A stretch of DNA of 62,300 nt, taken from contig JAEWRJ010000004.1 of the NCBI GenBank assembly GCA_023460055.1, positions 1 to 62,300 on the forward strand. The letters run 5' to 3'. Under the pieces are notes generated by a model, which saw nothing but the letters and a program-made list of their open reading frames with translations, was not told the DNA's origin and searched no databases. Each line of letters opens with the position of its first letter. Position 1 is the first letter of the stretch. Below, one piece after another: positions 51,808 to 58,686 of the stretch. The translations under genes were made by a program, and so were the position numbers. The DNA comes from Bacillota bacterium (GTDB taxonomy: Bacteria > Bacillota > Clostridia > Christensenellales > Aristaeellaceae).

Positions 51808-53406
51808 TCAGCCCTCGCTGTACTGGTCGGGCAGGTCATTCTCGTACAGGATCACATCGCCTTCGCCGCAGATGGTATCAAGATAGGCGCGCGCCTGGGT
51901 GAAGCCGGGAAATGTATGGATGTTCCCCTCCTCAAAACCCCCGGCAATCATCCCATCCCGGATGGGCAGGGTGTGCCTGGCTCCGATCAACAGCACCACA
52001 TCAGCCACCCTGGCGATATTTTCTCCGAATGCGCGGTGAAAGGTCTCCTCCTGCGCGCCCAGCTCCACATAGCCGGGCGTCACCAGGATCTTGCGGCCGG
52101 GGAAGCCTGAAAGGAGCTTCAGTGAAGCCCGGCTGCTCTGGGGGTTGGCGTTGAACGCGTTGTTGATCAGGATGCTGCCGTCAGGCTGTTTTTCAGGCTT
52201 CATACGGGCCTCAACCGCCTCCAGTGAGGCGATGCCGCGCTTGAGCTGCGTATCGGTCAGACCCAGATGGCGGGCCGTGATCGCGGCAAGCAGCACATTG
52301 CCTATGTTGTGCTCGCCGATCAGCTCCGTTGTACAGGAGATGCGGGTGCCATCCTGAAAGCACAGCGTGAAGCTGGAGCCTTCATAGCCGCTGATCACGT
52401 CTTCAGCCCAGGCGTCGTCTCCCACGCCGCCGACAATGGCCTTGGTGACAGATTCGGTTTTGTCATATAGCTCTTTGACGATCGCCCCATCATTGTAAAA
52501 CACGGCAAAGCCGTCTTTGGGCAGGCTGCGGATCAGGTCATACTTGGTTTCCCTGACCCGCTCGATGGTGCCGAAGGTTTCCAGATGCTGGGGGCCGACG
52601 GCGGTCAGGATGCCGATCTGCGGCTTGACCATACGGCATAGCTGCTTGATATCGCCCCTGTGGCGCGCGCCCATTTCGGCCAGCATCACGCGGTGGTCAG
52701 GCTGCATGTCCTCCCGGATCACGCGGGTCAAGCCCATCGGGGTATTAAAGCTGCCCCTGGTCGCCAGCACGCTGTAGCGTTGTTTCAAGAGCGTGTCCAG
52801 GAAAAACTTAACGGAGGTCTTTCCATAGCTGCCGGTGATGCCGATGCGGATCAAGCCCTTTTGCAGGTTCAGCATATTCATCGCGTCACGCTGGTACAAA
52901 GCCTTGATCAGTTCCTCCACCGGCAGAGCGATCAGCGCCGCCAGCGTCAGCCACAGGAAGCTAAGCAGCGGCAGCAGGGCGCTCAATCCCATCACAGGCA
53001 CCAGGCGGCGAAGAAGGAAGGCCAGAAAAAGCATCACCAGGCTCAGGCTCGCGGCCAGCCTTTTAACGCGGGGCGTGTAGCTCAGGTGCTTTAAACTCTT
53101 GGTTCTGCGGTGAACCAGCTTGCCTGTCGCAAGGCCCGCAAGCCCGGTCAGCAGAGCGCCCAGGGCCAGCATCCATGTCCCGGTCAGGCGGGAAAAATAA
53201 TCTGCCCCGATGCACAGCGCGAAGGAGATGGCGCTCAGCACCAAACCGGGAAGCAATTCAAGCTTCCACCTGCGCTTCAGAGAGAGAAAATAGCCCCCAA
53301 ACTGATAGCTTCCCAGCTGAAACAAATGAATCAGCCCCTTAGCCGCCGGCACCGCCGCCAAAGCCGGCGACAGCCATAGAAGCCAGTATAAAAAATCCTC
53401 AGCCAC
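51808..53406 (-). CDS. murF: MurF-type Mur ligase with N-terminal multi-pass membrane domain
   Basis: A 532-residue protein. Residues 1-180 hold roughly five to six hydrophobic helices (YWLLWLSPALAAVPAAKGL; ALGALLTGLAGLATG; LSALLPLLSFLWLTLAALIA) in place of the usual Mur N-terminal UDP-binding domain. Residues about 185-532 are the ATPase and C-terminal ligase domains: P-loop GITGSYGKTSVK near 190, RGSFNTPMGLTRVI near 220, AEMGARHRGDI, GPQHLETFG, and INNAFNANPQSSRAS near 400. It should add D-Ala-D-Ala to UDP-MurNAc-tripeptide, but at the membrane. It overlaps the alpha/beta hydrolase gene by 8 bp and is followed by ddl, consistent with MurF. Confidence 0.87.
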   Translation of the reverse strand: MAEDFLYWLLWLSPALAAVPAAKGLIHLFQLGSYQFGGYFLSLKRRWKLELLPGLVLSAISFALCIGADYFSRLTGTWMLALGALLTGLAGLATGKLVHRRTKSLKHLSYTPRVKRLAASLSLVMLFLAFLLRRLVPVMGLSALLPLLSFLWLTLAALIALPVEELIKALYQRDAMNMLNLQKGLIRIGITGSYGKTSVKFFLDTLLKQRYSVLATRGSFNTPMGLTRVIREDMQPDHRVMLAEMGARHRGDIKQLCRMVKPQIGILTAVGPQHLETFGTIERVRETKYDLIRSLPKDGFAVFYNDGAIVKELYDKTESVTKAIVGGVGDDAWAEDVISGYEGSSFTLCFQDGTRISCTTELIGEHNIGNVLLAAITARHLGLTDTQLKRGIASLEAVEARMKPEKQPDGSILINNAFNANPQSSRASLKLLSGFPGRKILVTPGYVELGAQEETFHRAFGENIARVADVVLLIGARHTLPIRDGMIAGGFEEGNIHTFPGFTQARAYLDTICGEGDVILYENDLPDQYSEG

Positions 53407-54205
53407 GCTGTTTCATATCCTCCCCAATAAAGGCTTTCACCAAATTGACAAAGCGCCTCAGCTCCTCCAGATAGGCAAAGTGACCGCGCCCCTCAAACAC
53501 GACCAGCGCGGCATCCTTCATCTCCTTCTCCATCGCTCGCCCCATCCAAAGAGGTGTCGCGTCATCCTGATCGCCCCACACAAGCAAAGCGGGCTGCCCC
53601 ACCTCAGGCAGAATTGGACGCAGGTTAAGGCCGACTATCTTCACAAAGCTGGGCTTGACATCCTCGTCCGCGTCCCGGTAATCCTGAGAACTGCGCCTGT
53701 CACGCAGTGTCCTTTGCACGCTTTCAACACCTCTGCCAAGGAGAGGGACGGATTTAAGCTTGGACAGCCGGTCCTGCAGCTTTTTATAGCGCAGGGCTTC
53801 AGCCTCCTCCTCAGGTGTTTTGTCCCGGCTGAGACCCGCTGCTCCGGTCAGTACCAGGCGGCGGATCAGCTGCGGCTCCTTAGCTGCCAGCCACAGCGCC
53901 ACGCGTCCGCCAAAGCTGTGGGCTACGACGGTAACATGCCGCAGATCCATCTGTTCCATCGCCGCCTTGACCCAGGCGGCAAACTCCGGCACTCCCCAAA
54001 CCCCCGCGGGCTTTCCCGTTTGCCCGTGGGCCGGGAACTCAAGGGCAGTAACATGGTAATCCTCCGCCAGCGCCAGGGCCAGCGGTTCCAGATGACGCTT
54101 GAGCGTGACAGGCTTGCCCCAGCCGTGCAGCAGCAGCACTTCCTCCCCCGCCCGGCCGTACTGTTCAATATGCGAGGGAATGCCAAGGATAACTGTTTGC
54201 ATCAA
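53399..54205 (-). CDS. Alpha/beta-hydrolase fold protein
   Basis: A 268-residue cytoplasmic alpha/beta hydrolase. The oxyanion segment LLHGWGKP is near residue 26, the nucleophile elbow VVAHSFGGRVALW near 93, an aspartate in LVWGDQDDATPLW near 213 and the catalytic histidine in GRGHFAYLEE near 240. The Ser-Asp-His triad is complete. The substrate is unknown. It overlaps the GNAT gene by 4 bp and murF by 8 bp. Confidence 0.85.
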   Translation of the reverse strand: MMQTVILGIPSHIEQYGRAGEEVLLLHGWGKPVTLKRHLEPLALALAEDYHVTALEFPAHGQTGKPAGVWGVPEFAAWVKAAMEQMDLRHVTVVAHSFGGRVALWLAAKEPQLIRRLVLTGAAGLSRDKTPEEEAEALRYKKLQDRLSKLKSVPLLGRGVESVQRTLRDRRSSQDYRDADEDVKPSFVKIVGLNLRPILPEVGQPALLVWGDQDDATPLWMGRAMEKEMKDAALVVFEGRGHFAYLEELRRFVNLVKAFIGEDMKQRG

Positions 54206-54678
54206 TCTCTTTCTTTCTCAGGCGGGATACACAGGATGTATCTGCACTTGTATTCAGATCCGGAGCAGATCTGCCTGTAGGCTTGGGGAACGGGCGCGAT
54301 GCGTTCGAGCACGCAGCCGGCGTTCAGGCATGTTTTTCGCGACGCTTCGTTTGTCACATCCGTCGTGATAACAGGGTGTATCAGCCTCTCCTGCCGCATC
54401 AGGGGAATCAGAAGCTTCAGCGCTTTGCCGGCATAGCCATGTCCGCGATACTCCGCGTGGACGCGATAGCCGACGTGGCCAAGATAATACAGCTGAGGGC
54501 TCTCCCCCAGGCGAAGGCTGATATAGCCAACAGGCTTTCGCTGATCTCGCAGGCATATATCAAAAGTATAGCCGTCCCGCACCCCGTCGCCCGTTTCCAA
54601 AAAACCGCCTGGCGAAAGCGACAGATCTATTTCGCCGTCGCTGTACAGTGTCTTGCGCCATCTGAACAAGCCAATCAA
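54202..54678 (-). CDS. GNAT-family N-acetyltransferase
   Basis: A 158-residue acetyltransferase starting at TTG (54678), 7 nt after GGAGGGAGG. The acetyl-CoA binding region is YRGHGYAGKALKLLIPL near residue 85, preceded by the YYLGHVGYRVHAEYRG beta-strand segment. The C-terminal region, VTNEASRKTCLNAGCVLER, is also typical. Acceptor unknown. It is first gene of the seven-gene murF-lepA operon. Confidence 0.85.
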   Translation of the reverse strand: MIGLFRWRKTLYSDGEIDLSLSPGGFLETGDGVRDGYTFDICLRDQRKPVGYISLRLGESPQLYYLGHVGYRVHAEYRGHGYAGKALKLLIPLMRQERLIHPVITTDVTNEASRKTCLNAGCVLERIAPVPQAYRQICSGSEYKCRYILCIPPEKERD

Positions 54679-54715
54679 ACACAGGCCTCCCTCCGCTCCG
54701 CAAAAGCGGTATCGT

Positions 54716-54745
54716 ATTCTAACATATTATGAAGAGTTGTTACAA
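54716..54745 (-). promoter_or_regulatory. Putative promoter of the GNAT-murF operon
   Basis: On the minus strand TTGTAA (54740-54745), an 18-bp spacer and TAGAAT (54716-54721) with a TG extension lie about 38 bp before the TTG start. Confidence 0.55.
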
Positions 54746-54900
54746 GAAAGGGGAAATTTGGGTCCTTCATTCCTTCTGCGAATGCATTGCTTATTCGTTG
54801 TTCAAAGCACACAAGAATCTCTTCCCTGTTTCTTCGCAGGCTCGCTGCCGCTTCTTTCATGGGCGCAAGCTTACTGTACATCATCCAGCTGGTCAATCGC

Positions 54901-54930
54901 CTCATACTGATGTAAAACGTTAACGCATCC
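54901..54930 (-). repeat. Diverged copy of the 55.2 kb repeat
   Basis: CTCATACTGATGTAAAACGT followed by TAACGCATCC matches about 25 of 30 positions of the right arm at 55191-55221, in the same orientation. Read on the minus strand it encodes DALTFYISM, parallel to DAFTFGISM at the other copy. Confidence 0.6.
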
Positions 54931-55155
54931 AAAGAAGAGAGTTATTTTATCCTTGTGCACGGAGCAGTCGAGGGGAAGCGTAGCAGAGCTTCGCGATTAC
55001 CACAATTCGCAATAGGCGAAAGCCGCGTGCTTTACAGCACTTGCTTTCTTCTTTGCTCATTGGACTTCCGATTCACTCACCCCGCCGCCGGCGGCGCTCA
55101 TCTCCGTCCCGAGCAGGACAAAGCACAGGGGCAAAAGAACCGATGCAACGATACG

Positions 55156-55214
55156 TTTACGTTTGGAATCAGTATAAACGCCTTTCATCACTCCATACTG
55201 ATTCCAAACGTAAA
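55156..55214. repeat. Perfect 20-bp inverted repeat
   Basis: Arms 55156-55175 (TTTACGTTTGGAATCAGTAT) and 55195-55214 are exact reverse complements around a 19-nt spacer. No T run follows on either strand, so it is not an ordinary terminator; the cysK terminator is separate, just to the right. It could be an element end, an RNA hairpin or a protein site. Confidence 0.9.
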
Positions 55215-55231
55215 TGCATCGATGCATACCT

Positions 55232-55262
55232 CAAAAAAATAACGGACCTTAAGGTCCGTTAT
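55232..55262 (-). terminator. cysK terminator
   Basis: ATAACGGACC/GGTCCGTTAT with a TTAA loop (55239-55262) is followed on the minus strand by a run of seven T. It lies 25 bp past the cysK stop. Confidence 0.93.
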
Positions 55263-55287
55263 CATCGCGGCTGCCGCAGGCTGTGTA

Positions 55288-56226
55288 TTATTCTTCTTTC
55301 TTAAAAAGAACGGTGGACAGGTAGCGCTCACCGGTATCAGGCAGCAGCACCACCACGTTTTTACCGGCGTATTCAGGCCGCGCGGCCACCAGCCCTGCCG
55401 CGTGCAAGGCCGCGCCGGAAGAAATGCCGACCAGGAGGCCTTCCTTCTCCGCCGCCAGACGGGAAGCGGCGAAAGCATCCTCATTATCCACCTGGATGAT
55501 CTCATCCGCGATTCCCGTATCAAAAACCTGGGGGATGAAGCCCGCGCCGATCCCCTGGATCTTATGGGGACCGGGCTGGCCGCCCGACAGAACAGGCGAG
55601 GCGGAAGGCTCCACCGCGATAATCTTCACGCCGGGAATCTTCTCCTTCAGGACCTGGCCCACCCCTGTCAGCGTGCCGCCGGTGCCCACCCCGGCAACGA
55701 ATACCGCGACCTGGCCATCCGTATCGGCGATGATCTCCTGCGCGGTCGTCCTGCGATGCACCTCAGGGTTGGCGGGATTGTTGAACTGCTGGGGTATAAA
55801 GGCCTTCCGCTGTTGTGCCGCGATCTCTTCCGCGCGGCGCATGGCGCCTTTCATGCCCTCCGGGCCCGGAGTCAGCACGACCTGGGCGCCCAATGCCGCC
55901 ACCAGCGCGCGGCGCTCAATGCTCATGGTCTCAGGCATGGTCAGGATCAGCTTGTAGCCTTTGGCTGCCGCGACAAAGGCGAGGCCGATGCCGGTGTTGC
56001 CGCTGGTCGGTTCTACGATGACGGTATCATGATCAAGCAAGCCCTTCTTTTCCGCGTCCTCGACCATCGCGAAAGCGATCCTGTCCTTAACACTTCCAAG
56101 GGGGTTAAAGTACTCCAGCTTGGCGATCAGGTTGGCGGTCGCGTGTTTATCTTTAGCAAATTTGTTAAGCTGCAGCAGGGGGGTCCTGCCGATGAGGTCT
56201 GTTAGGTTCTGATAGATCTTAGCCAT
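55288..56226 (-). CDS. cysK: Cysteine synthase (O-acetylserine sulfhydrylase)
   Basis: About 312 residues from MAKIYQNLTDLIGRTPLLQL. The PLP lysine is in NPLGSVKDRIAFAM near residue 44, the substrate loop is EPTSGNTGIGLAF near 72, and the phosphate-binding loop GVGTGGTLTGVG near 178. It makes cysteine from O-acetylserine and sulfide. It sits alone between its terminator and a promoter with an operator-like palindrome, and next to an Rrf2 regulator gene on the same strand, a pairing typical of CymR control. Confidence 0.96.
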   Translation of the reverse strand: MAKIYQNLTDLIGRTPLLQLNKFAKDKHATANLIAKLEYFNPLGSVKDRIAFAMVEDAEKKGLLDHDTVIVEPTSGNTGIGLAFVAAAKGYKLILTMPETMSIERRALVAALGAQVVLTPGPEGMKGAMRRAEEIAAQQRKAFIPQQFNNPANPEVHRRTTAQEIIADTDGQVAVFVAGVGTGGTLTGVGQVLKEKIPGVKIIAVEPSASPVLSGGQPGPHKIQGIGAGFIPQVFDTGIADEIIQVDNEDAFAASRLAAEKEGLLVGISSGAALHAAGLVAARPEYAGKNVVVLLPDTGERYLSTVLFKKEE

Positions 56227-56260
56227 GGTTTCTCTCATTCCGAATCAATAATACATACTT

Positions 56261-56272
56261 AACATATATGTT
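56261..56272. promoter_or_regulatory. Candidate Rrf2/CymR operator at cysK
   Basis: AACATATATGTT is a perfect 12-bp palindrome inside an AT-rich stretch (56247-56275). It is just downstream of the cysK -10, where a bound repressor would block transcription. A related ACATACTTTGT motif occurs near 56800, before the rrf2 gene. Confidence 0.55.
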
Positions 56273-56285
56273 TTATTCGGTTACA

Positions 56286-56314
56286 ATATTATACCCTGAG
56301 CCAATCGCTGTCAA
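56286..56314 (-). promoter_or_regulatory. cysK promoter
   Basis: On the minus strand TTGACA (56309-56314) is spaced 17 bp from TAATAT (56286-56291); an overlapping TATAAT (56288-56293) has a 15-bp spacer. Confidence 0.75.
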
Positions 56315-56334
56315 GCACTCATGCCGTAAGAATT

Positions 56335-56781
56335 TCAGATAACAAATATATACCCATCGTCTGCCGAGGGAAGGTTTGCTTCCTCCGCCAGATGATACAG
56401 GCTGACCGTCTCCAAAACCGTACGGACGGCCAGATCAAGCGGCCGGAATAATTCATCCCTCATTGCCCGTTCTATGCCCGGCGAACGATCCGCCACTGTC
56501 GCGTCCGCCTGATCAAAAAGGCTGTTTTCAACGGCTGACAGAATATCCCAGCCCGAGATATCCCTTGCGCTGCGCGCCAGCCTGTAGCCGCCCTGAGCCC
56601 CCTTGACAGACAGTACCAATTCCGCTCGCCGCAGCAGAGAAAAGACCTGTTCGAGATAAAGCTTTGACAGGCCAAGACGCCCCGAGAGCGCGGCCAGCGT
56701 CTCCACCCCGGAGATGCTCTCTCGCTGAGCCAGGCTGATCATCGCGGCCAGCGCGTAGCGCCCTTTGGTTGATATTTTCAT
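56335..56781 (-). CDS. Rrf2-family transcriptional regulator (CymR/IscR-like)
   Basis: A 148-residue winged-helix regulator starting MKISTKGRYALAAMISLAQ, the family signature. The recognition helix region is SGRLGLSKLYLEQVFSLLR near residue 32, and the wing is VKGAQGGYRLARSA near 58. It lacks the three cysteines that bind an FeS cluster in IscR, which points to CymR-type cysteine control rather than FeS sensing. It directly precedes cysK on the same strand, with its own promoter, and both promoters carry similar AT-rich sites. Confidence 0.88.
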   Translation of the reverse strand: MKISTKGRYALAAMISLAQRESISGVETLAALSGRLGLSKLYLEQVFSLLRRAELVLSVKGAQGGYRLARSARDISGWDILSAVENSLFDQADATVADRSPGIERAMRDELFRPLDLAVRTVLETVSLYHLAEEANLPSADDGYIFVI

Positions 56782-56821
56782 CAGTCAGCCTCCTTAAAAC
56801 ATACTTTGTTTATAGGTTTTA

Positions 56822-56850
56822 ATTGTAAGGTCATGGCTCTTCCCTGTCAA
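56822..56850 (-). promoter_or_regulatory. Promoter of the Rrf2-family gene
   Basis: On the minus strand TTGACA (56845-56850), a 17-bp spacer and TACAAT (56822-56827). The following AACCTATAAACAAAGTATGTT resembles the site at cysK and may mediate autoregulation. Confidence 0.7.
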
Positions 56851-56982
56851 GTGACACAAGCGCTCTTTCACTGTTAGGAACGAATCCTTATAATTATCGA
56901 ATTTCGGCTAAAAGTTAGCATATGATAACAATTAACCCAGTATTTTCAACGAGTTTCACGCCTTCCCCAAACATCCGGTTCT

Positions 56983-57011
56983 TTGACTTTCCCCTTGTCC
57001 TATGCTATCAT
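56983..57011 (+). promoter_or_regulatory. Promoter of the small membrane protein/rubrerythrin unit
   Basis: TTGACT (56983-56988), 17 bp, then TATCAT (57006-57011) with a TG extension, 32 bp before the ATG. Confidence 0.75.
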
Positions 57012-57043
57012 ATTCGCAGTATCCAAAGAGGAGGGGAAGGATC

Positions 57044-57166
57044 ATGGCGAGCAGAACCCAGAAAAGAAACAGCTCAAGCCGGCACATATTTGTCCGCGTG
57101 ATGAGCGTATTTTTGGCCCTTCTCATTGTCGGCGGCACGTTCGCGTCGCTGCTGCAATTATTTTAA
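57044..57166 (+). CDS. Small single-pass membrane protein (40 aa)
   Basis: A 40-residue peptide starting at ATG 57044 behind GAGGAGGGGAAGG. The N terminus is basic (MASRTQKRNSSSRH), followed by one hydrophobic helix (VMSVFLALLIVGGTFASLL) and a short end (QLF). A strong promoter, ribosome site and clean stop support it as a real gene despite its size. It resembles the very short basic-plus-helix proteins annotated as DUF4044 in other Firmicutes, but this is a shape comparison only. It is 44 bp upstream of rubrerythrin, probably on the same transcript. Confidence 0.72.
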   Translation: MASRTQKRNSSSRHIFVRVMSVFLALLIVGGTFASLLQLF

Positions 57167-57210
57167 GTTCATCCTGTACCCTGGAATATAATCATATAGG
57201 AGGAATTACC

Positions 57211-57762
57211 ATGGAACTGAAGGGATCAAGAACCGAGCAGAATCTGCACACCGCCTTTGCCGGCGAGAGCATGGCCCGCAACAAGTATGACTATTTTTCC
57301 CGCGCGGCCCAAAAAGAGGGCTATGAGCAGATCGCCGGTATCTTTGCCGAGACCGCTCGGAACGAGAAGGAGCACGCGAAACTCTGGTTTAAGGCGCTGG
57401 GCGAGCTGGCCGAAGGCACCCAGCCCGGAGATACGCTGAAGAACCTGCGCGCGGCCGCCGCCGGAGAGCACTAAGAGTGGACCGATATGTACAAGGGCTT
57501 TGCCGAAGTTGCCCGCGAGGAAGGCTTCAAGGAGCTGGCCCTGCGCTTTGAAAACGTCGCCAAGGTCGAAAAAGAGCACGAAGCCCGCTACAACAAGCTG
57601 GCCGAGCATCTGGTGAATGACGATGTCTATGTTGAAGCCGCCCCCGCCAAATGGCACTGCCGCAACTGCGGATTCATCTTTGAGGGCAAAACTCCTCCAG
57701 TGAAATGCCCCGCCTGTGATCATCCCCGCGCCTTCTTTGAGAGGCTTGCCGAGAATTACTGA
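57211..57762 (+). pseudogene. rbr: Rubrerythrin interrupted by an in-frame TAA
   Basis: The gene begins MELKGSRTEQNLHTAFAGES behind TAGGAGGAATTACC and would encode 183 residues. The diiron four-helix domain has NEKEHAKLWFKALGE and VEKEHEARYNKL. The C-terminal rubredoxin has WHCRNCGFIF and VKCPACDHP. Codon 88 (57472-57474) is TAA, inside the motif usually reading GE-N/H-x-EWTDMY. The downstream part is intact in the same frame and has its own ATG at 57487. Other genes use TAA as stop, so reassignment is unlikely. A single change from GAA, TAT or TAC, or a base-call error, explains it. If real, peroxide reduction by this gene is lost, or two halves are made. Confidence 0.88.
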
Positions 57763-57778
57763 TCATTCTACTCAAGCA

Positions 57779-57811
57779 AGAACCCGCAGTACGAAAGCTG
57801 CGGGTTTTGTT
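57779..57811 (+). terminator. Rubrerythrin terminator
   Basis: AACCCGCAG and CTGCGGGTT flank an 8-nt loop and are followed by a T-rich tail; the A run on the other side makes it usable for birA as well. Confidence 0.88.
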
Positions 57812-57814
57812 TAT

Positions 57815-58576
57815 TTATTGATAGTTTCCATCAACACTTCTGATGCTGACCTCGCCGGCTTGAAGCAGGGTGACACCTGTGTCCGTTTGTACGATCAGCG
57901 CCCCTTCATCCGTAATGCCAAGCGTATGGCCATACACCGTCCTGTCCTGCCGCTCAAAGCGGATATCCCGCCCGATACTCAGGCAACGCGATCGGTAAAG
58001 CGCCATGTGTTCCGGCACACAGGGCAGTCCATTAAAAAGTTCCGATATGATTTGCGCCGCCAGCCTCTCCCGCTCCAGGGGAATGCCCCCGGCATCGAGG
58101 GATGCGGCCTTTTCTGACAGCTCCTGAGGAAAGCTCTCTGCGCCTGTATTGATGCCAATGCCGATCACCGCCTGTGTGATCGCGCCTTGCGAAACCGCAA
58201 GGCCTTCGGCCAGAATACCGCCAACCTTCATGCCGCGCTGCATCAGATCGTTCACCCACTTGATTTGAAGCTCCGGCAATCCCAGCCTGTCCCCCGCGCG
58301 CAGAACAGCCGCCGCCGCCAGTGTGGTCAGGCCGCCCGGATGCGTGCCCCCGCAGTCCAGCGCTACGCTCATATACAGCCCGCCCGCGGGCGACAGGAAA
58401 CAGCGTCCCAGCCTGCCGCGCCCGGCCGTCTGGGCATCGGCAAAGAAGGCAGCGGGCAGTTTTCCCCCGCGGCGCGCCCACTCCTTGGCCCGCAGGTTGG
58501 TCGAGTCAGTGCTCTCATAGCAGGTCAGGGCAATGTCCATCGCTCCCAGATTGGCTCGCAATTTTTGTTCGTCCAT
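57815..58576 (-). CDS. birA: Biotin--[acetyl-CoA carboxylase] ligase
   Basis: A 253-residue monofunctional biotin ligase without the N-terminal DNA-binding domain of repressor-type BirA. Active-site motifs are AQTAGRGRLGRCFLSPAGGL near residue 50, KWVNDLMQRGMKVGGILAE near 107 and GIGINTG near 137, plus a short C-terminal SH3-like domain. It attaches biotin to carrier proteins. The start follows AGTGGAGGGGGC. It diverges from the SDR gene; the two promoters have nearly touching -35 boxes. Confidence 0.94.
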   Translation of the reverse strand: MDEQKLRANLGAMDIALTCYESTDSTNLRAKEWARRGGKLPAAFFADAQTAGRGRLGRCFLSPAGGLYMSVALDCGGTHPGGLTTLAAAAVLRAGDRLGLPELQIKWVNDLMQRGMKVGGILAEGLAVSQGAITQAVIGIGINTGAESFPQELSEKAASLDAGGIPLERERLAAQIISELFNGLPCVPEHMALYRSRCLSIGRDIRFERQDRTVYGHTLGITDEGALIVQTDTGVTLLQAGEVSIRSVDGNYQ

Positions 58577-58598
58577 GCCCCCTCCACTTATATGACAT

Positions 58599-58626
58599 CA
58601 TATACATCGGCCGGTGTACCGGTCAA
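58599..58626 (-). promoter_or_regulatory. Putative birA promoter
   Basis: On the minus strand TTGACC (58621-58626), a 16-bp spacer and TATATG (58599-58604). The spacer contains the palindromic CCGGTACACCGG-like segment. Confidence 0.45.
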
Positions 58627-58627
58627 G

Positions 58628-58656
58628 TTGAACAGCGTCTGTGAATGCTCTATACT
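58628..58656 (+). promoter_or_regulatory. Promoter of the SDR gene
   Basis: TTGAAC (58628-58633), 17 bp, TATACT (58651-58656), 30 bp before the ATG. Confidence 0.7.
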
Positions 58657-58686
58657 GTATCTACAATGGCAGAGGCGGTGGGTTTG

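Larger units (their letters stand above)
54746..55231. other. Gene-poor intergenic region
   Basis: About 490 bp without a convincing gene. Its base composition is more even than that of neighbouring genes, and short frames on both strands lack good ribosome sites. It contains three copies of a roughly 30-bp repeat, two of which form a long inverted repeat, and a 14-bp palindrome ATGCATCGATGCAT (55214-55227). It may be a decayed gene or a small mobile remnant. Confidence 0.5.

Noticed and set aside
54675..54932. An 85-codon minus-strand frame overlapping the GNAT start by 4 bp
   Set aside because: It contains the likely promoter of the GNAT operon within it, has no good ribosome site and resembles no family. 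Part of its start is a repeat copy. A decayed gene remains possible.
54955..55072. A 37-codon minus-strand frame starting MSKEESKCCKARGF
   Set aside because: It has no convincing ribosome site, unusual composition and lies in the gene-poor patch; too little to call.
55156..55214. The 20-bp inverted repeat as a transcription terminator or CRISPR-type unit
   Set aside because: No T tract on either side, a long 19-nt spacer and only three diverged copies without regular spacing; the true cysK terminator lies at 55232-55262.
57472..57474. TAA reassigned to an amino acid (alternative genetic code)
   Set aside because: TAA ends other normal genes here (for example anmK and rpoZ), so reassignment is not supported.
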